NCBI RefSeq assembly: GCF_900105965.1 | Contig: NZ_FNTV01000001.1 | Span: 682,001 to 746,000, forward strand | From: Arthrobacter alpinus | GTDB taxonomy: Bacteria; Actinomycetota; Actinomycetes; Actinomycetales; Micrococcaceae | Length of the DNA stretch: 64,000 nucleotides | Reading direction: 5' to 3' | Shown here: positions 51,774 through 60,717 of the stretch, piece after piece | How the letters are laid out: the number at the start of each line of letters is the position of its first letter | Position numbering within the stretch: position 1 is the stretch's first letter | Made by a program: the position numbers and the translations under genes | The notes under the pieces: generated by a model | What the model was told of the DNA's origin: nothing | What the model saw: the letters and a program-made list of their open reading frames with translations, nothing else | Databases searched by the model: none

Positions 51774-54089
51774 ATGACAAACACCGTTGCATTCCCCGCC
51801 GCCTCCCTGCTGGGCTACCCCCGCATTGGCCGTCGCCGCGAATTGAAGAAGGCCATCGAAGCCTTCTGGGCCGGCAAGATCGACGCCGTTGAGCTGGACG
51901 CCGCCGCCAAGGAAATCCAGTTGGGCACGGCACGCCGCCTGACCGAGCTGGGCCTGAATGAAGCTGCCGCCATCCCCGGCACCTTCTCCTACTACGACCA
52001 GGTGCTCGACGCCGCAACCCACATCGGTGCCGTGCCGGCCCGCTTCGGCGATCTGCGCAACGCCGAAGGCCAGCTGGACATCAACGCCTACTTCACTTTG
52101 GCCCGCGGCACGGTAGAGCAGCAGCCGCTGGAAATGACCAAGTGGTTCGACACGAACTACCACTACCTGGTGCCGGAAATCGGACCGGAGACCACCTTCT
52201 CCCTGACCTCCACCCGCGTAGTTGAGCAGTTCGAATACGCACTGGCCAAGGGTTTTGAAACCCGCCCCTACCTGGTTGGTCCGGTCACGTTCTTGCTGCT
52301 GAGCAAGGCCTCCGATGAAGCTCCCGCCGGCTTCAACCCGCTCTCACGCCTGGATGACGTGTTGCCGGTCTACGTCGAGCTGCTCAGCCGCTTGGGCGCC
52401 GCAGGAGCTAGCTGGATCCAGCTGGACGAGCCGGCCCTGGTTGCCGACCAGGACGTCCCCTTGGCGGAGATTCAGGCCGCTGTGGCACGCTCCTACGAGG
52501 TTCTTGGTGCTGCTGCAGGCCGACCCTCCATCCTGGTCTCCACCCCGTTTGGCGCCCTCGCAGAACTGCTGCCCACCCTGGCCGCAGCCCCCATCGAGGC
52601 CCTGCACATCGACGCCTTCAAGGGTGCCGTTCCCTCCGCCGATGAGCTGGCGCTACTGGCCGGCAAGACTGTTGTTGCCGGTGTAGTTGACGGCCACAAC
52701 ATCTGGCGCAATGACCTGGCCGAGTCCGCAGCCAGGCTCGCCGCCCTCAAGGCTGCCGGCCTGAACGTCACCGTCTCCACCTCCACCTCCACCCAGCACG
52801 TTCCCCACGACGTCACCGAGGAAACCCAGCTCTCCGCAGGGCTGCGCAGCTGGTTGGCGTTTGCCGACCAGAAGGCCACCGAAGTGGTGACGCTGGCCGC
52901 CCACCTGGTGGACCCGGCGTCGTCAGCTGCAGCCATTGCAGAAGCCTCCGCCATCATCGCCTCACGCGCAGTTGCCCCCGGCGTCAAGCGCCCCGAGGTT
53001 CGCGACCGCCTGGCCGCCCTGACCCCGGCTGACTTCAACCGATCCGAATACTCGGTCCGTGAAGCAGCCCAGGAAGAGGCACTGAACCTGCCGCCGCTGC
53101 CCACCACCACCATCGGCTCCTTCCCCCAGACCAGCGAGATCCGCTCAGCCCGTGCCCGCGCCAACAAGGGCGCCATCACGGCCGATGACTACACCACGCT
53201 GATGAAGGAAGAGATCAAGCGCGTTGTGGACCTGCAGGAAGAACTCGACTTTGACGTGCTGGTGCACGGCGAGCCCGAGCGCAACGACATGGTCCAGTAC
53301 TTTGCCGAGAACCTCGAAGGCTTCGACGTCACTGTCCACGGCTGGGTCCAGTCCTACGGCAGCCGCTGCACCCGCCCGTCCATCCTCTGGGGCGATGTGA
53401 CCCGCGAGAAGGCCATCACCGTTGAGTGGGCCGAATACGCACAGTCACTGACGGCCAAGCCCATGAAGGGCATGCTCACGGGCCCCGTCACCATCCTGGC
53501 CTGGAGCTTTGTGCGTGACGACCAGCCCTTGGGCGACACCGCCAACCAGGTGGGCCTGGCCCTGCGCGACGAGATCGCCGACCTGGAAGCCGCCGGCATC
53601 AAGATCATCCAGGTGGACGAGCCCGCACTGCGCGAGCTGCTGCCGCTGCGCAAGGCTGACCAGGCTGCGTACCTGGACTGGTCAGTGAACTCCTTCCGCC
53701 TCTCCACCGCTGGTGCAGCCGATGGCACCCAGATCCACACCCACCTGTGCTACTCCGAATTTGGTGTCATCATCGACGCCATTGACGGACTGGATGCCGA
53801 CGTAACCTCCATCGAGGCTGCCCGGTCCCGCATGGACGTTGTGAACGACCTGGAAGCGCACGGCTTTGGCCGCGGCGTAGGCCCAGGCGTGTATGACATT
53901 CACAGCCCCCGCGTCCCCGGCCAGGCTGAAGTCTCCGAACTGCTGGGCACCGCCGTCAAGCACGTTCCGGCCCGCCAGCTCTGGGTCAACCCGGACTGTG
54001 GCCTGAAGACCCGCGGCTACGCCGAGACCGAAGAGTCCCTGCGCAACCTGGTCAACGCGACAAAGGAAGTTCGCGCACAGCTGGTCTAG
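51774..54089 (+). CDS. metE: Cobalamin-independent methionine synthase
   Basis: 771 residues with two barrels: N-terminal (about 1-370) for the polyglutamate substrate and C-terminal (about 430-771) with the zinc site, seen as HTHLCYSEF (His and Cys) and NPDCGLKTRGY (second Cys). LGYPRIGRRRELKKAIE at the start and IGSFPQTSEIR at the second domain are typical. It transfers methyl from methyl-THF-polyglutamate to homocysteine. AAGGAA is 6 nt before ATG. With metF upstream it makes a complete methyl-transfer unit that needs no B12. Confidence 0.97.
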   Translation: MTNTVAFPAASLLGYPRIGRRRELKKAIEAFWAGKIDAVELDAAAKEIQLGTARRLTELGLNEAAAIPGTFSYYDQVLDAATHIGAVPARFGDLRNAEGQLDINAYFTLARGTVEQQPLEMTKWFDTNYHYLVPEIGPETTFSLTSTRVVEQFEYALAKGFETRPYLVGPVTFLLLSKASDEAPAGFNPLSRLDDVLPVYVELLSRLGAAGASWIQLDEPALVADQDVPLAEIQAAVARSYEVLGAAAGRPSILVSTPFGALAELLPTLAAAPIEALHIDAFKGAVPSADELALLAGKTVVAGVVDGHNIWRNDLAESAARLAALKAAGLNVTVSTSTSTQHVPHDVTEETQLSAGLRSWLAFADQKATEVVTLAAHLVDPASSAAAIAEASAIIASRAVAPGVKRPEVRDRLAALTPADFNRSEYSVREAAQEEALNLPPLPTTTIGSFPQTSEIRSARARANKGAITADDYTTLMKEEIKRVVDLQEELDFDVLVHGEPERNDMVQYFAENLEGFDVTVHGWVQSYGSRCTRPSILWGDVTREKAITVEWAEYAQSLTAKPMKGMLTGPVTILAWSFVRDDQPLGDTANQVGLALRDEIADLEAAGIKIIQVDEPALRELLPLRKADQAAYLDWSVNSFRLSTAGAADGTQIHTHLCYSEFGVIIDAIDGLDADVTSIEAARSRMDVVNDLEAHGFGRGVGPGVYDIHSPRVPGQAEVSELLGTAVKHVPARQLWVNPDCGLKTRGYAETEESLRNLVNATKEVRAQLV

Positions 54090-54123
54090 TCCCCGGCTGC
54101 TCCCTAACCTCGTACCTCGGCTA

Positions 54124-54149
54124 GGGTCCCTCGCAGCTGTGGGCCCAGC
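54124..54149. repeat. GGGTCCCTCG...GGGCCC intergenic repeat
   Basis: GGGTCCCTCGCAGCTGTGGG continuing into CCCAGC; third copy of the element seen twice at 36673-36765. Confidence 0.6.
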
Positions 54150-54163
54150 GTTGATCGCCAGTT

Positions 54164-54202
54164 GGCGTTCCTTGTTTCCCCCTGGGGGAGGCAGGGAACG
54201 CC
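54164..54202 (+). terminator. Terminator of metF-metE
   Basis: Stem GGCGTTCC / GGAACGCC with an inner CCCCC/GGGGG pairing, then TTCTGCGTTT, 74 nt after the metE stop. Confidence 0.75.
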
Positions 54203-54955
54203 TTCTGCGTTTAAGGCTGGAAGAATGAGCGTCATGCAACCGCAGAACGCGTATGCACCACCTTGGGCCATCGGGCATTCGTCAAGGCTGTTAGTGCGGC
54301 TTTGAATGAATCCTCTCCCGCCTTTTACGGGAACGAAGCGGCGCTTGGTGCTGCTCTTCCATTCGCAATGCCTGCTGCTTCGGTGCGGGATGGGTGGATG
54401 CCCTCTCGGTCCTGATGAACGTCCGCATGTTTGACGCAACCGCCAACGTGGATTCCGTCCCGGCTGCACGTTGGACGATTCGCTCCCCACTTAGGCCTGG
54501 ACGACCTTGGTGTGCGCAGCCTGCCATTGACCACGGAGCCCCGTATGACTGTTCACTGTGGAGTCCGCACCAATCAAATTCGAATATGTGTTCGAATTTC
54601 CTTTTTGCGGGAATTGCGGGCACAAAGCGCACGCTCGGGCAGTGCATTACCTACCTGGCGGGCCGCTGACCGTGTCCGGGACGGTGGGCGAGCGCTCAGA
54701 CTGGCTCGTCGCCCTGTGGTGGCGTACGCGAACCTGTGCTGCACGCCTATACCGAGCACGCCTTGCGCTCAGAGTGAGGGGAAGGATCCAACCCACCCTC
54801 ACGGAAGACTAGGACGCCTTGGGATGATGGGAGCGCCCGGCTATGGGTGGCGCAGGAATTCCCTCCCGTTTACGGGGAGGAAACCTTTCTCGACCAATCC
54901 CTCGCCAACAAGCCTGCTGAAATCGAGAACCACTCTCGGGGAGTAGATTGGGGCC
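54203..54955. other. Gene-free or decayed region
   Basis: About 750 bp without a convincing gene on either strand; short ORFs here lack ribosome binding sites, look unlike the neighbours in composition and match nothing I know. Visible structures are CCCGCCTTTTACGGG (about 54318), CTCCCG-TTTA-CGGGGAG (about 54863) and the palindrome at 54576. It may be the remnant of a deleted gene. I cannot say which. Confidence 0.5.
54576..54599. promoter_or_regulatory. LexA-like (SOS box) palindrome
   Basis: Perfect 9-bp arms AAATTCGAA / TTCGAATTT with TATGTG between. The core TCGAATATGTGTTCGA differs at one position from the actinobacterial SOS box TCGAAC-N4-GTTCGA. No intact gene lies on either side within 300 bp. 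Confidence 0.5.
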
Positions 54956-56416
54956 ATGAGCGCACAGAACCTGGATACCCTGGCACAAACCTCCATGACA
55001 CCGAACGCCATCGAAACAACGGTTGGGCAAGCAAGGCAACTCTTCACCACTGGCGTGACAAAACCGCTCGCCTGGCGCAGGCAGCAACTCACGGCCATGA
55101 ACCAGATGCTGATAGATCACAAGGATGACTTCACGGCTGCGCTCGCAGCCGACCTCGGCAAACATCCCGCCGAGGCATGGCTGACCGAGATAGGCTTCCT
55201 TGCCGCGGAGATAGCCCACACACTCAAGCACCTCCAAGACTGGCTGAAACCACGCAAAACCTCGGTACCGCTGGCACTGCAACCAGCAACAGCAACCACA
55301 GTGCTTGAACCATTGGGCGTTGTCCTGGTTATTGCGCCCTGGAACTACCCCATTCAACTTCTCCTTGGACCAGTCATCGGCGCGCTCGCAGCCGGGAACA
55401 CCGTGGTGGCCAAACCCAGTGAGATGGCACCAGCCAGTTCAGCCGCGCTCGCCCGGTGGATTCCGGAGTACCTCGCCGGCGCCGTGACGATCGTCGAGGG
55501 TGGCGTGCCGGAAACCACTAACCTTCTTGACCAGCGCTTCGACCACATCTTCTACACGGGCAATGGCCGGGTGGGGCGCATTGTCATGAGCGCAGCTGCC
55601 AAGAACCTCACCCCAGTGACCTTGGAACTGGGCGGGAAGTCGCCCGTCTACATTGACGACTCCGTGGACATGATTACAGCGGCGCGCAGGATCGTGTGGG
55701 GCAAGTTCATGAACGCAGGCCAGACCTGCGTTGCCCCCGACTATGTGTTGGGCACTGACTCCGCGCTGGCCAAGCTAGCCAAGGAATTGCCAGAGGCCAT
55801 CGAGGAGCTTTACGGGGCGGACCCGTCGCACAGCCTGGCCTATGGCCGCATGATCAACGACGCCGCCTTCTCCCGCGTTGCCGGTCTTCTCGCCATTGAC
55901 TTACTCGAGGAGAGCGGATCGGCCCTTGTTGCCGGAGGTTCAACTGACGCTGCCACTCGCTACATTGCGCCCACGGTGGTCCATGTGGACGCCGAATCTG
56001 CACTGATGAAGGAGGAAATCTTCGGCCCGGTCCTGCCCTTGGTCAGCGTTGAGTCTGCGCAGGCTGCCATCGAGTTCATCAACCAGCGTGAAAAGCCGCT
56101 GTCCCTCTACGTCTTCAGCGAGGATGGTGGGGTGCGGGATGCGTTCACGCTGCAAACGTCGTCGGGCGCGCTGAACTTTGGCGTGCCGGTGGCGCATCTG
56201 AGCGTCCCCGGATTGCCGTTCGGCGGAGTGGGGGAAAGCGGCATGGGCAGCTACCACGGGCAGCACTCGATTTACACGTTCTCCCACCAAAAGGCCATTC
56301 TGGAAAAGCCCCTCTCACTCGACACCTTGGGTTTGATCTACCCGCCCTTCGGCGCCGTCAAGAAGCAGATCATCAAGCGGTTCGTGGCGCCGGCCAGAAA
56401 ATTCCGGAAGGGCTAA
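54956..56416 (+). CDS. Aldehyde dehydrogenase, class 3-like
   Basis: 486 residues. It has APWNYPIQLLL, the cofactor loop FYTGNGRVG, Glu in VTLELGGKSP, and catalytic Cys in MNAGQTCVAPDY (about residue 258). The short N-terminus and C-terminal extension (DTLGLIYPPFGAVKKQIIKR) fit the class 3/fatty aldehyde branch, which lacks the domain-swapped tail of tetrameric classes. It oxidises an aldehyde with NAD(P); substrate unknown. The ATG has GGGGCC before it, a poor ribosome binding site. No partner gene in the same direction. Confidence 0.92.
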   Translation: MSAQNLDTLAQTSMTPNAIETTVGQARQLFTTGVTKPLAWRRQQLTAMNQMLIDHKDDFTAALAADLGKHPAEAWLTEIGFLAAEIAHTLKHLQDWLKPRKTSVPLALQPATATTVLEPLGVVLVIAPWNYPIQLLLGPVIGALAAGNTVVAKPSEMAPASSAALARWIPEYLAGAVTIVEGGVPETTNLLDQRFDHIFYTGNGRVGRIVMSAAAKNLTPVTLELGGKSPVYIDDSVDMITAARRIVWGKFMNAGQTCVAPDYVLGTDSALAKLAKELPEAIEELYGADPSHSLAYGRMINDAAFSRVAGLLAIDLLEESGSALVAGGSTDAATRYIAPTVVHVDAESALMKEEIFGPVLPLVSVESAQAAIEFINQREKPLSLYVFSEDGGVRDAFTLQTSSGALNFGVPVAHLSVPGLPFGGVGESGMGSYHGQHSIYTFSHQKAILEKPLSLDTLGLIYPPFGAVKKQIIKRFVAPARKFRKG

Positions 56417-56547
56417 CGGCACTTTCTGGGGCTATGCGCAGGCCCAGCTGGTCAGTGAGGCTCACGACTGTCACTGGCGCCACCCTGGGCACTGGCCGGA
56501 CGCATGGGCAAAGTGACTTCCCTGTCTGCGCCGTGCCAACGCTGTCG

Positions 56548-57495
56548 CTACTTTCGTGTCGGGTGCGCGGTTTCGCCCAGATGGCTGGTGCGGTTCAGCT
56601 CAGCCAGAATGCCGGCCAGCTTGTCCACGAACACTTCGATGCGCGCTGTCCGCTTGTCGTTGATGAGCAGGGCAAAAATGTTCCGGGCCAGCCGAATTTC
56701 CGGTACGTCCAGAACCACCACGTTGTCCGGCTTGTTTTGCAGGGCAAGCTCCGGAACCAGGGCTGCGCCCAGGCCCACGCTGGCCAGTTGCAGGCTGGCA
56801 TTGAAGTCGTCGCTGTAGGCGGCAACACGAGGGTGCAGATTGCAGCTGGCAAAGAGCCTTTCAATCACGGCGGCGTCACTGGTTCCGGGGTGGTGCATGA
56901 TCCAGGGCATGTCGGAAAGATGCCCTGCCTCCATCACCGAGCCGGCACGAATGCCCCATGCCTTGGGCAGGACCACCCTAAAGTTGTCATCGCCAATCCA
57001 TTGCCGGTTGATGGTGTGCGGCCATGCCAAGCCGGACTGGCCCACCTGATAAACCAACGCAACGTCCAATTCGCCGCCGCTGCGCAATCCGCCAATGGTC
57101 TGCTGCGGCTCGCCGACCGACACATGCAGGTTGATGCCTAGGCCCGGCCACTCGGGACTGCTTAGCAGCCGGGGGAGTGCGTACGTGGCAAGGGAGGGGA
57201 AAATGCCCAAACGCAGCTCCTGGCTGGTGCCCTCCTCCGTTCGGGAGCTGGCGGCCAGCAAGGCATCGATGTCCGTGAGTACCTTCCCTGCATGCCGGGA
57301 CATGACCAGTGCGGCGTCGGTGGGCAGCACACTGCGGGCCGAACGCTTGAACAAGATGACCCCGCTGTCGCGCTCCAGCGCTGACATCTGTTGTGAAACG
57401 GCCGACGCCGTGTACCCCAGTTGGGTGGCCGCCGCCGCAAACGAACCGCGGCGGACCACTTCCAGCAGTGTTTGCAAATGCACGGGGTTGATCAC
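56548..57495 (-). CDS. LysR-family transcriptional regulator
   Basis: 315 residues. Winged helix at 4-62 (VHLQTLLEVVRRGSFAAAAT, ASAVSQQMSALERDSG, RSVLPTDAA) and a periplasmic-binding-like effector domain (about 90-300). Starts GTG 57495 with GAGAGAGA about 8 nt upstream; longer readings run into the divergent gene. It diverges from the acetyltransferase-TetR-MFS operon and may regulate it, sharing the TGTACA palindrome in the 139-bp gap; this is an inference from layout. Overlaps nothing. Confidence 0.9.
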   Translation of the reverse strand: MINPVHLQTLLEVVRRGSFAAAATQLGYTASAVSQQMSALERDSGVILFKRSARSVLPTDAALVMSRHAGKVLTDIDALLAASSRTEEGTSQELRLGIFPSLATYALPRLLSSPEWPGLGINLHVSVGEPQQTIGGLRSGGELDVALVYQVGQSGLAWPHTINRQWIGDDNFRVVLPKAWGIRAGSVMEAGHLSDMPWIMHHPGTSDAAVIERLFASCNLHPRVAAYSDDFNASLQLASVGLGAALVPELALQNKPDNVVVLDVPEIRLARNIFALLINDKRTARIEVFVDKLAGILAELNRTSHLGETAHPTRK

Positions 57496-57597
57496 GGAAA
57501 GTCTCTCTCTCGGGGCCGGGCGGGTTCCTAGGCAAGCATAGGCCGCGGGGTGCGCCCGCGTAATACACCGCAGTGGCGGCTGCCGCAACGGCATCGT

Positions 57598-57613
57598 TGT
57601 GTACATTTGTACA
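57598..57613. promoter_or_regulatory. TGTACA-TT-TGTACA operator candidate
   Basis: Two TGTACA palindromes at 57600-57605 and 57608-57613, together an inverted repeat, in the divergent promoter region of the LysR and acetyltransferase genes. Could bind the LysR or the TetR regulator. Confidence 0.45.
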
Positions 57614-57634
57614 TAACGATTTTTATACCGAAGA

Positions 57635-58231
57635 ATGGACCAAGCCGTGACGCACCCATATTTTGCCAATGACCCACGCAGCATGCGCCAGCGCATGGAG
57701 GCAGGTGACCTGTACCTGGCCGAGGACGCCGAGTTGGCGGTGGCATCGCAGCAGGCCATCACGGCCGCCCATCGTTACGGGCAGTTGTGGCCAGAGGACC
57801 GGGATGCTGCCGAACTGCTGCTCGCGGAGCTCATCGGCTCGCTGGGCGAGGGCGTGGAGATTCGCCCGCCGCTCTTTGTGGACTATGGCCGGTACATCAC
57901 CATTGGCCCCGGAACGTTCATCAACTACAACTTCACGGCCCTGGACGTTGCTCCCATCACCATCGGCGCTGACGTCATGATTGGGCCCAATGTCCAGCTC
58001 CTGACACCCACACACCCCCTCGATTCCCGGCTGCGCCGCGACAAGCTGGAAGCGGCGAAACCCATCACGATTGGCGACAACGTGTGGCTCGGTGGTGGCG
58101 TGATTGTGCTGCCCGGCGTCACGATTGGCGAGAATGCAGTTGTGGGGGCCGGTTCCGTTGTGACCCGCGACCTGCCGCCCAATGTGATGGCGGTGGGCAA
58201 CCCCGCCCGCATCAGCAAGGAACTCGCGTGA
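57635..58231 (+). CDS. Sugar O-acetyltransferase (maltose/galactoside type)
   Basis: 198 residues, with the left-handed beta helix hexapeptide repeats (PITIGADVMIGPNVQLLTP, PITIGDNVWLGGGVIVLP, VTIGENAVVGAGSVVT). Maa/LacA/NodL family: MRQRMEAGDLYLAEDAEL is the N-terminal mac domain, and His in LTPTHPLD is the catalytic base. It transfers acetyl from acetyl-CoA to a sugar hydroxyl. Start ATG 57635 or GTG 57647. GTGA overlap with the TetR gene puts it in one operon with TetR and an MFS exporter. Confidence 0.92.
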   Translation: MDQAVTHPYFANDPRSMRQRMEAGDLYLAEDAELAVASQQAITAAHRYGQLWPEDRDAAELLLAELIGSLGEGVEIRPPLFVDYGRYITIGPGTFINYNFTALDVAPITIGADVMIGPNVQLLTPTHPLDSRLRRDKLEAAKPITIGDNVWLGGGVIVLPGVTIGENAVVGAGSVVTRDLPPNVMAVGNPARISKELA

Positions 58232-58803
58232 GCACGCAGCCTGGGCCCGCCGGGGCCACGCCACGCCGCCGCTATGACCCCGACCGCCGCGCGAACATCA
58301 GCGACGCAGCTCTTGATGTTGTGGCCGAGCACGGAGTGGCCGGGACAACGTACCGCAAGATTGCCGCACGCGCAGGCGTGTCCCTGGGCTCGCTAACCTA
58401 TCACTTTGACTCCCTGGACGAGCTGCTGGGTGAGGCGTTCACCAAACTGGCCAACCACACAGCCGACGGCTTTGACGCGGCCATGGCGCAGGTCGGCGAT
58501 GAGGCGGCCGCCCGCGCCGCCGTCGTCAGTCTCATCACGGGAGAGCTTCTCAACGACCCACGCACCATGGTGCTCTCCTACGAGCTGTACGCCCTGGCCA
58601 CCCGCCGCCCCGACATGCGCCGCGTGACCGACGCCTGGATGGCGCGCAGCAGGGTTGCCCTGGGCAAATTCTTTGACCCGGAGACCACCCTCATGCTCGA
58701 TGCCCTGATCGAAGGGCTGTCCATGCACCGAGCACTGTCCCTGACCCCCATGCCCAGAAGCACCGTTGTTGCTGCTGTTAAACGAATTGTGAGAACACCA
58801 TGA
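58228..58803 (+). CDS. TetR-family regulator
   Basis: 191 residues. HTH at about 18-65 (ANISDAALDVVAEHGVAG, YRKIAARAGVSLGSLTYHF) and a helical ligand domain. GTG 58228 overlaps the acetyltransferase stop by 4 nt, with AAGGAA 7 nt upstream; upstream readings translate the acetyltransferase out of frame. The ATGA overlap with the MFS gene suggests that it controls its own operon in response to a compound exported by the pump. Confidence 0.92.
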   Translation: MSTQPGPAGATPRRRYDPDRRANISDAALDVVAEHGVAGTTYRKIAARAGVSLGSLTYHFDSLDELLGEAFTKLANHTADGFDAAMAQVGDEAAARAAVVSLITGELLNDPRTMVLSYELYALATRRPDMRRVTDAWMARSRVALGKFFDPETTLMLDALIEGLSMHRALSLTPMPRSTVVAAVKRIVRTP

Positions 58804-60041
58804 GCTTGAAAACGGCCGAATCACCGGCCCTTCCCGTCCACCTTCGCCGCGCCAGATGGGCCGTGGCGGCGTTGTTCTTCACGAACGGCGCCCTCTTTGC
58901 CAACCTGCTCCCACGCTTTCCCGCCATCAAGGAAGCCCTGGGACTCAGCAATGCGGAATTCGGCTTTGCCGTGGCCGCCTACCCCTTGGGCGCCCTCTCG
59001 GCCGGGCTTGCCGCCGGTCTGCTCATCAGGCGGTTCGGCTCCGCCAAGGTTGCCGTGGCTGGAACGCTGGGAACGGCGCTGGGGTTGGTCATGGCGGGAA
59101 TTACCCCCACGGGGATCCTGTTTGCCACGGCACTGTTGCTGGCCGGCGCCTTCGATGCCATCACCGACGTGGCGCAAAATTCCCACGGCCTGCGCGTGCA
59201 GCGCCTGTATGGCCGCTCCATCTTGAACTCCTTCCACGCCGTGTGGAGCATTGGCGCCGTGACCGGCGGCCTGATGGGTGCTGCGGCCGCCGGCTTGCAG
59301 ATTCCGCTCTGGCTTCACCTGCTGGTCTCCGGCGTCCTTTTCGCGGCAGTTTCGCTGGGCAGCCTGCGCTTCCTGCTGCGGGGCGCTGACTCACCGGAGC
59401 CCGCCGCGGAAGAGCACGGTGCCATTGCGCCCCGCAGCTCCGCGGGGCTGGGCAAGTACCTGGTCATCCTGGCGCTGGTGGTCATTGCCGCCGGAAGCAC
59501 ACTCGTGGAGGATGCCGGCAGCACATGGGCGGCTGTTTACCTCAGCGGTGACTTCGGTGCGGGGGCCTCGGTGGCGGGGCTGGGCTTTGTGGCCCTGGTG
59601 GGTGCCCAGTTCATTGGCCGGCTGGTGGGCGACTCCCTTGTTGACCGCTTCGGCCAGCGGCTGGTGGCCCAGGCGGGCGGAGTCATTGTTGCCCTTGGCA
59701 TGGGCCAGGCCCTGCTTTTCCCGTCGGTGCCCGGCACCATTGCCGGTTTTGCCTTGGCCGGCTTTGGTGTGTCCACCTTGGTCCCGGCGGCCATGCACGC
59801 GGCAGACAACCTGCCGGGGCTGCGTGAAGGAACGGGCCTGAGTATTGTCAGCTGGCTCATGCGCGTTAGTTTCCTGCTGTCACCGCCCATTGTGGGGGCC
59901 GTTGCGGATGCCACATCACTGCGCACGGGGTTGCTGGTGGTGCCGCTTGCAGGCCTTTTGGTGGTGCTGCTCTCACCCGTGCTGACCACTAGGGCCGACA
60001 CGCCCGAAGAACAGACACGCCGCGGAGATTTTTGTGACTAA
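58800..60041 (+). CDS. Major facilitator superfamily transporter
   Basis: 413 residues with 12 hydrophobic segments in two halves, separated by a charged loop (about 195-215, SPEPAAEEHGAIAPR). The N-half has FFTNGALFANLLPRFPAIKE and the conserved loop GLLIRRFGSAK; the C-half repeats RLVGDSLVDRFGQR. Similar to the FucP/YbjJ-like branch of sugar or drug exporters. Co-translated with TetR. The acetyltransferase/pump pair would fit sugar acetylation and export as in SetA-LacA detoxification; an inference. Confidence 0.88.
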   Translation: MSLKTAESPALPVHLRRARWAVAALFFTNGALFANLLPRFPAIKEALGLSNAEFGFAVAAYPLGALSAGLAAGLLIRRFGSAKVAVAGTLGTALGLVMAGITPTGILFATALLLAGAFDAITDVAQNSHGLRVQRLYGRSILNSFHAVWSIGAVTGGLMGAAAAGLQIPLWLHLLVSGVLFAAVSLGSLRFLLRGADSPEPAAEEHGAIAPRSSAGLGKYLVILALVVIAAGSTLVEDAGSTWAAVYLSGDFGAGASVAGLGFVALVGAQFIGRLVGDSLVDRFGQRLVAQAGGVIVALGMGQALLFPSVPGTIAGFALAGFGVSTLVPAAMHAADNLPGLREGTGLSIVSWLMRVSFLLSPPIVGAVADATSLRTGLLVVPLAGLLVVLLSPVLTTRADTPEEQTRRGDFCD

Positions 60042-60054
60042 GTACTCCACAACC

Positions 60055-60116
60055 TGTGGACAGTGCGATTTAAACCTTGAATTTTAGGGCTTTTAAATCC
60101 ACCAGCCTGTGGACGA
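60055..60116. promoter_or_regulatory. Two DnaA-box-like sites before nrdH
   Basis: TGTGGACAG (60055-60063) and TGTGGACGA (60108-60116) each differ from the DnaA box (TGTGGAYAA on this strand) at one position. DnaA regulates nrd genes in E. coli; whether it does here is unknown. Confidence 0.3.
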
Positions 60117-60144
60117 CGGGTGCATAAAATGACATACTTGTAAT

Positions 60145-60188
60145 ACATCATGTAGGGGTCAACGACGGGGCCCTGCACTACATGTAGT
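60145..60188. promoter_or_regulatory. Tandem NrdR boxes before nrdHIEF
   Basis: ACTACATGTAGT (60177-60188) is a perfect palindrome matching the NrdR box; ACATCATGTAGG (60145-60156) matches it at 9 of 12 positions. Their centres are 32 bp apart, three helical turns, the usual spacing for cooperative NrdR binding. The region is AT-rich, as expected for the promoter. Confidence 0.75.
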
Positions 60189-60337
60189 ATCTAATACAGA
60201 ATTCAAGCGGTTCCCAAGGAACCGCTGAGAACAGCTCAAAAGCTGGCGAGACCGTGGCGTGAAGCGTTGGTCCCACCGACTGTGAGTGTGCCGATAGCGG
60301 CAGTAATAGGCAGTAATAGACAAGGGGAAAAACGATC

Positions 60338-60589
60338 ATGACCGTCACGGTTTACACCAAGCCTGCGTGTGTCCAGTGCAACGCCACCTACCGCGCGTTG
60401 GATAAAAAGGGCATCACCTACCAGAGCGTGGATATTTCCGAAGACCCGGCCGCTTTGGAGCATGTGCTGAGCCTGGGTTACCAGCAGGCACCGGTTGTTA
60501 TCACCGACGCCGATCACTGGTCAGGTTTCCGCCCGGACAAGATCGCCGAACTGGCTGCCGCCTTCGAAAGCGAAGTTAGCGTAGCGTAG
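60338..60589 (+). CDS. nrdH: NrdH-redoxin
   Basis: 83 residues, glutaredoxin-like with thioredoxin-like reduction. Redox motif C11-V-Q-C14 in [14 protein letters not shown], and the NrdH-specific WSGFRPDKI near the end. Supplies electrons to the class Ib ribonucleotide reductase NrdEF. AAGGGG lies about 10 nt before ATG. First gene of the nrdHIEF set. Confidence 0.96.
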   Translation: MTVTVYTKPACVQCNATYRALDKKGITYQSVDISEDPAALEHVLSLGYQQAPVVITDADHWSGFRPDKIAELAAAFESEVSVA

Positions 60590-60717
60590 TGGCCGCCGGG
60601 CCACGGCCCGTTTGGAACCACCATAATTTCACGTGCGTCGCAGCGCACAAGAGTGGGGCTGACCAGTCACAGGGTTGGCCCCACAGCAGCAAGTTAAGCA
60701 GTTGGAAAGCGATTGTC

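Noticed and set aside
54203..54955. DUF222/HNH (13E12-type) pseudogene
   Set aside because: The SOS-like box would fit, but I could not read any HNH or DUF222 signature in any frame.
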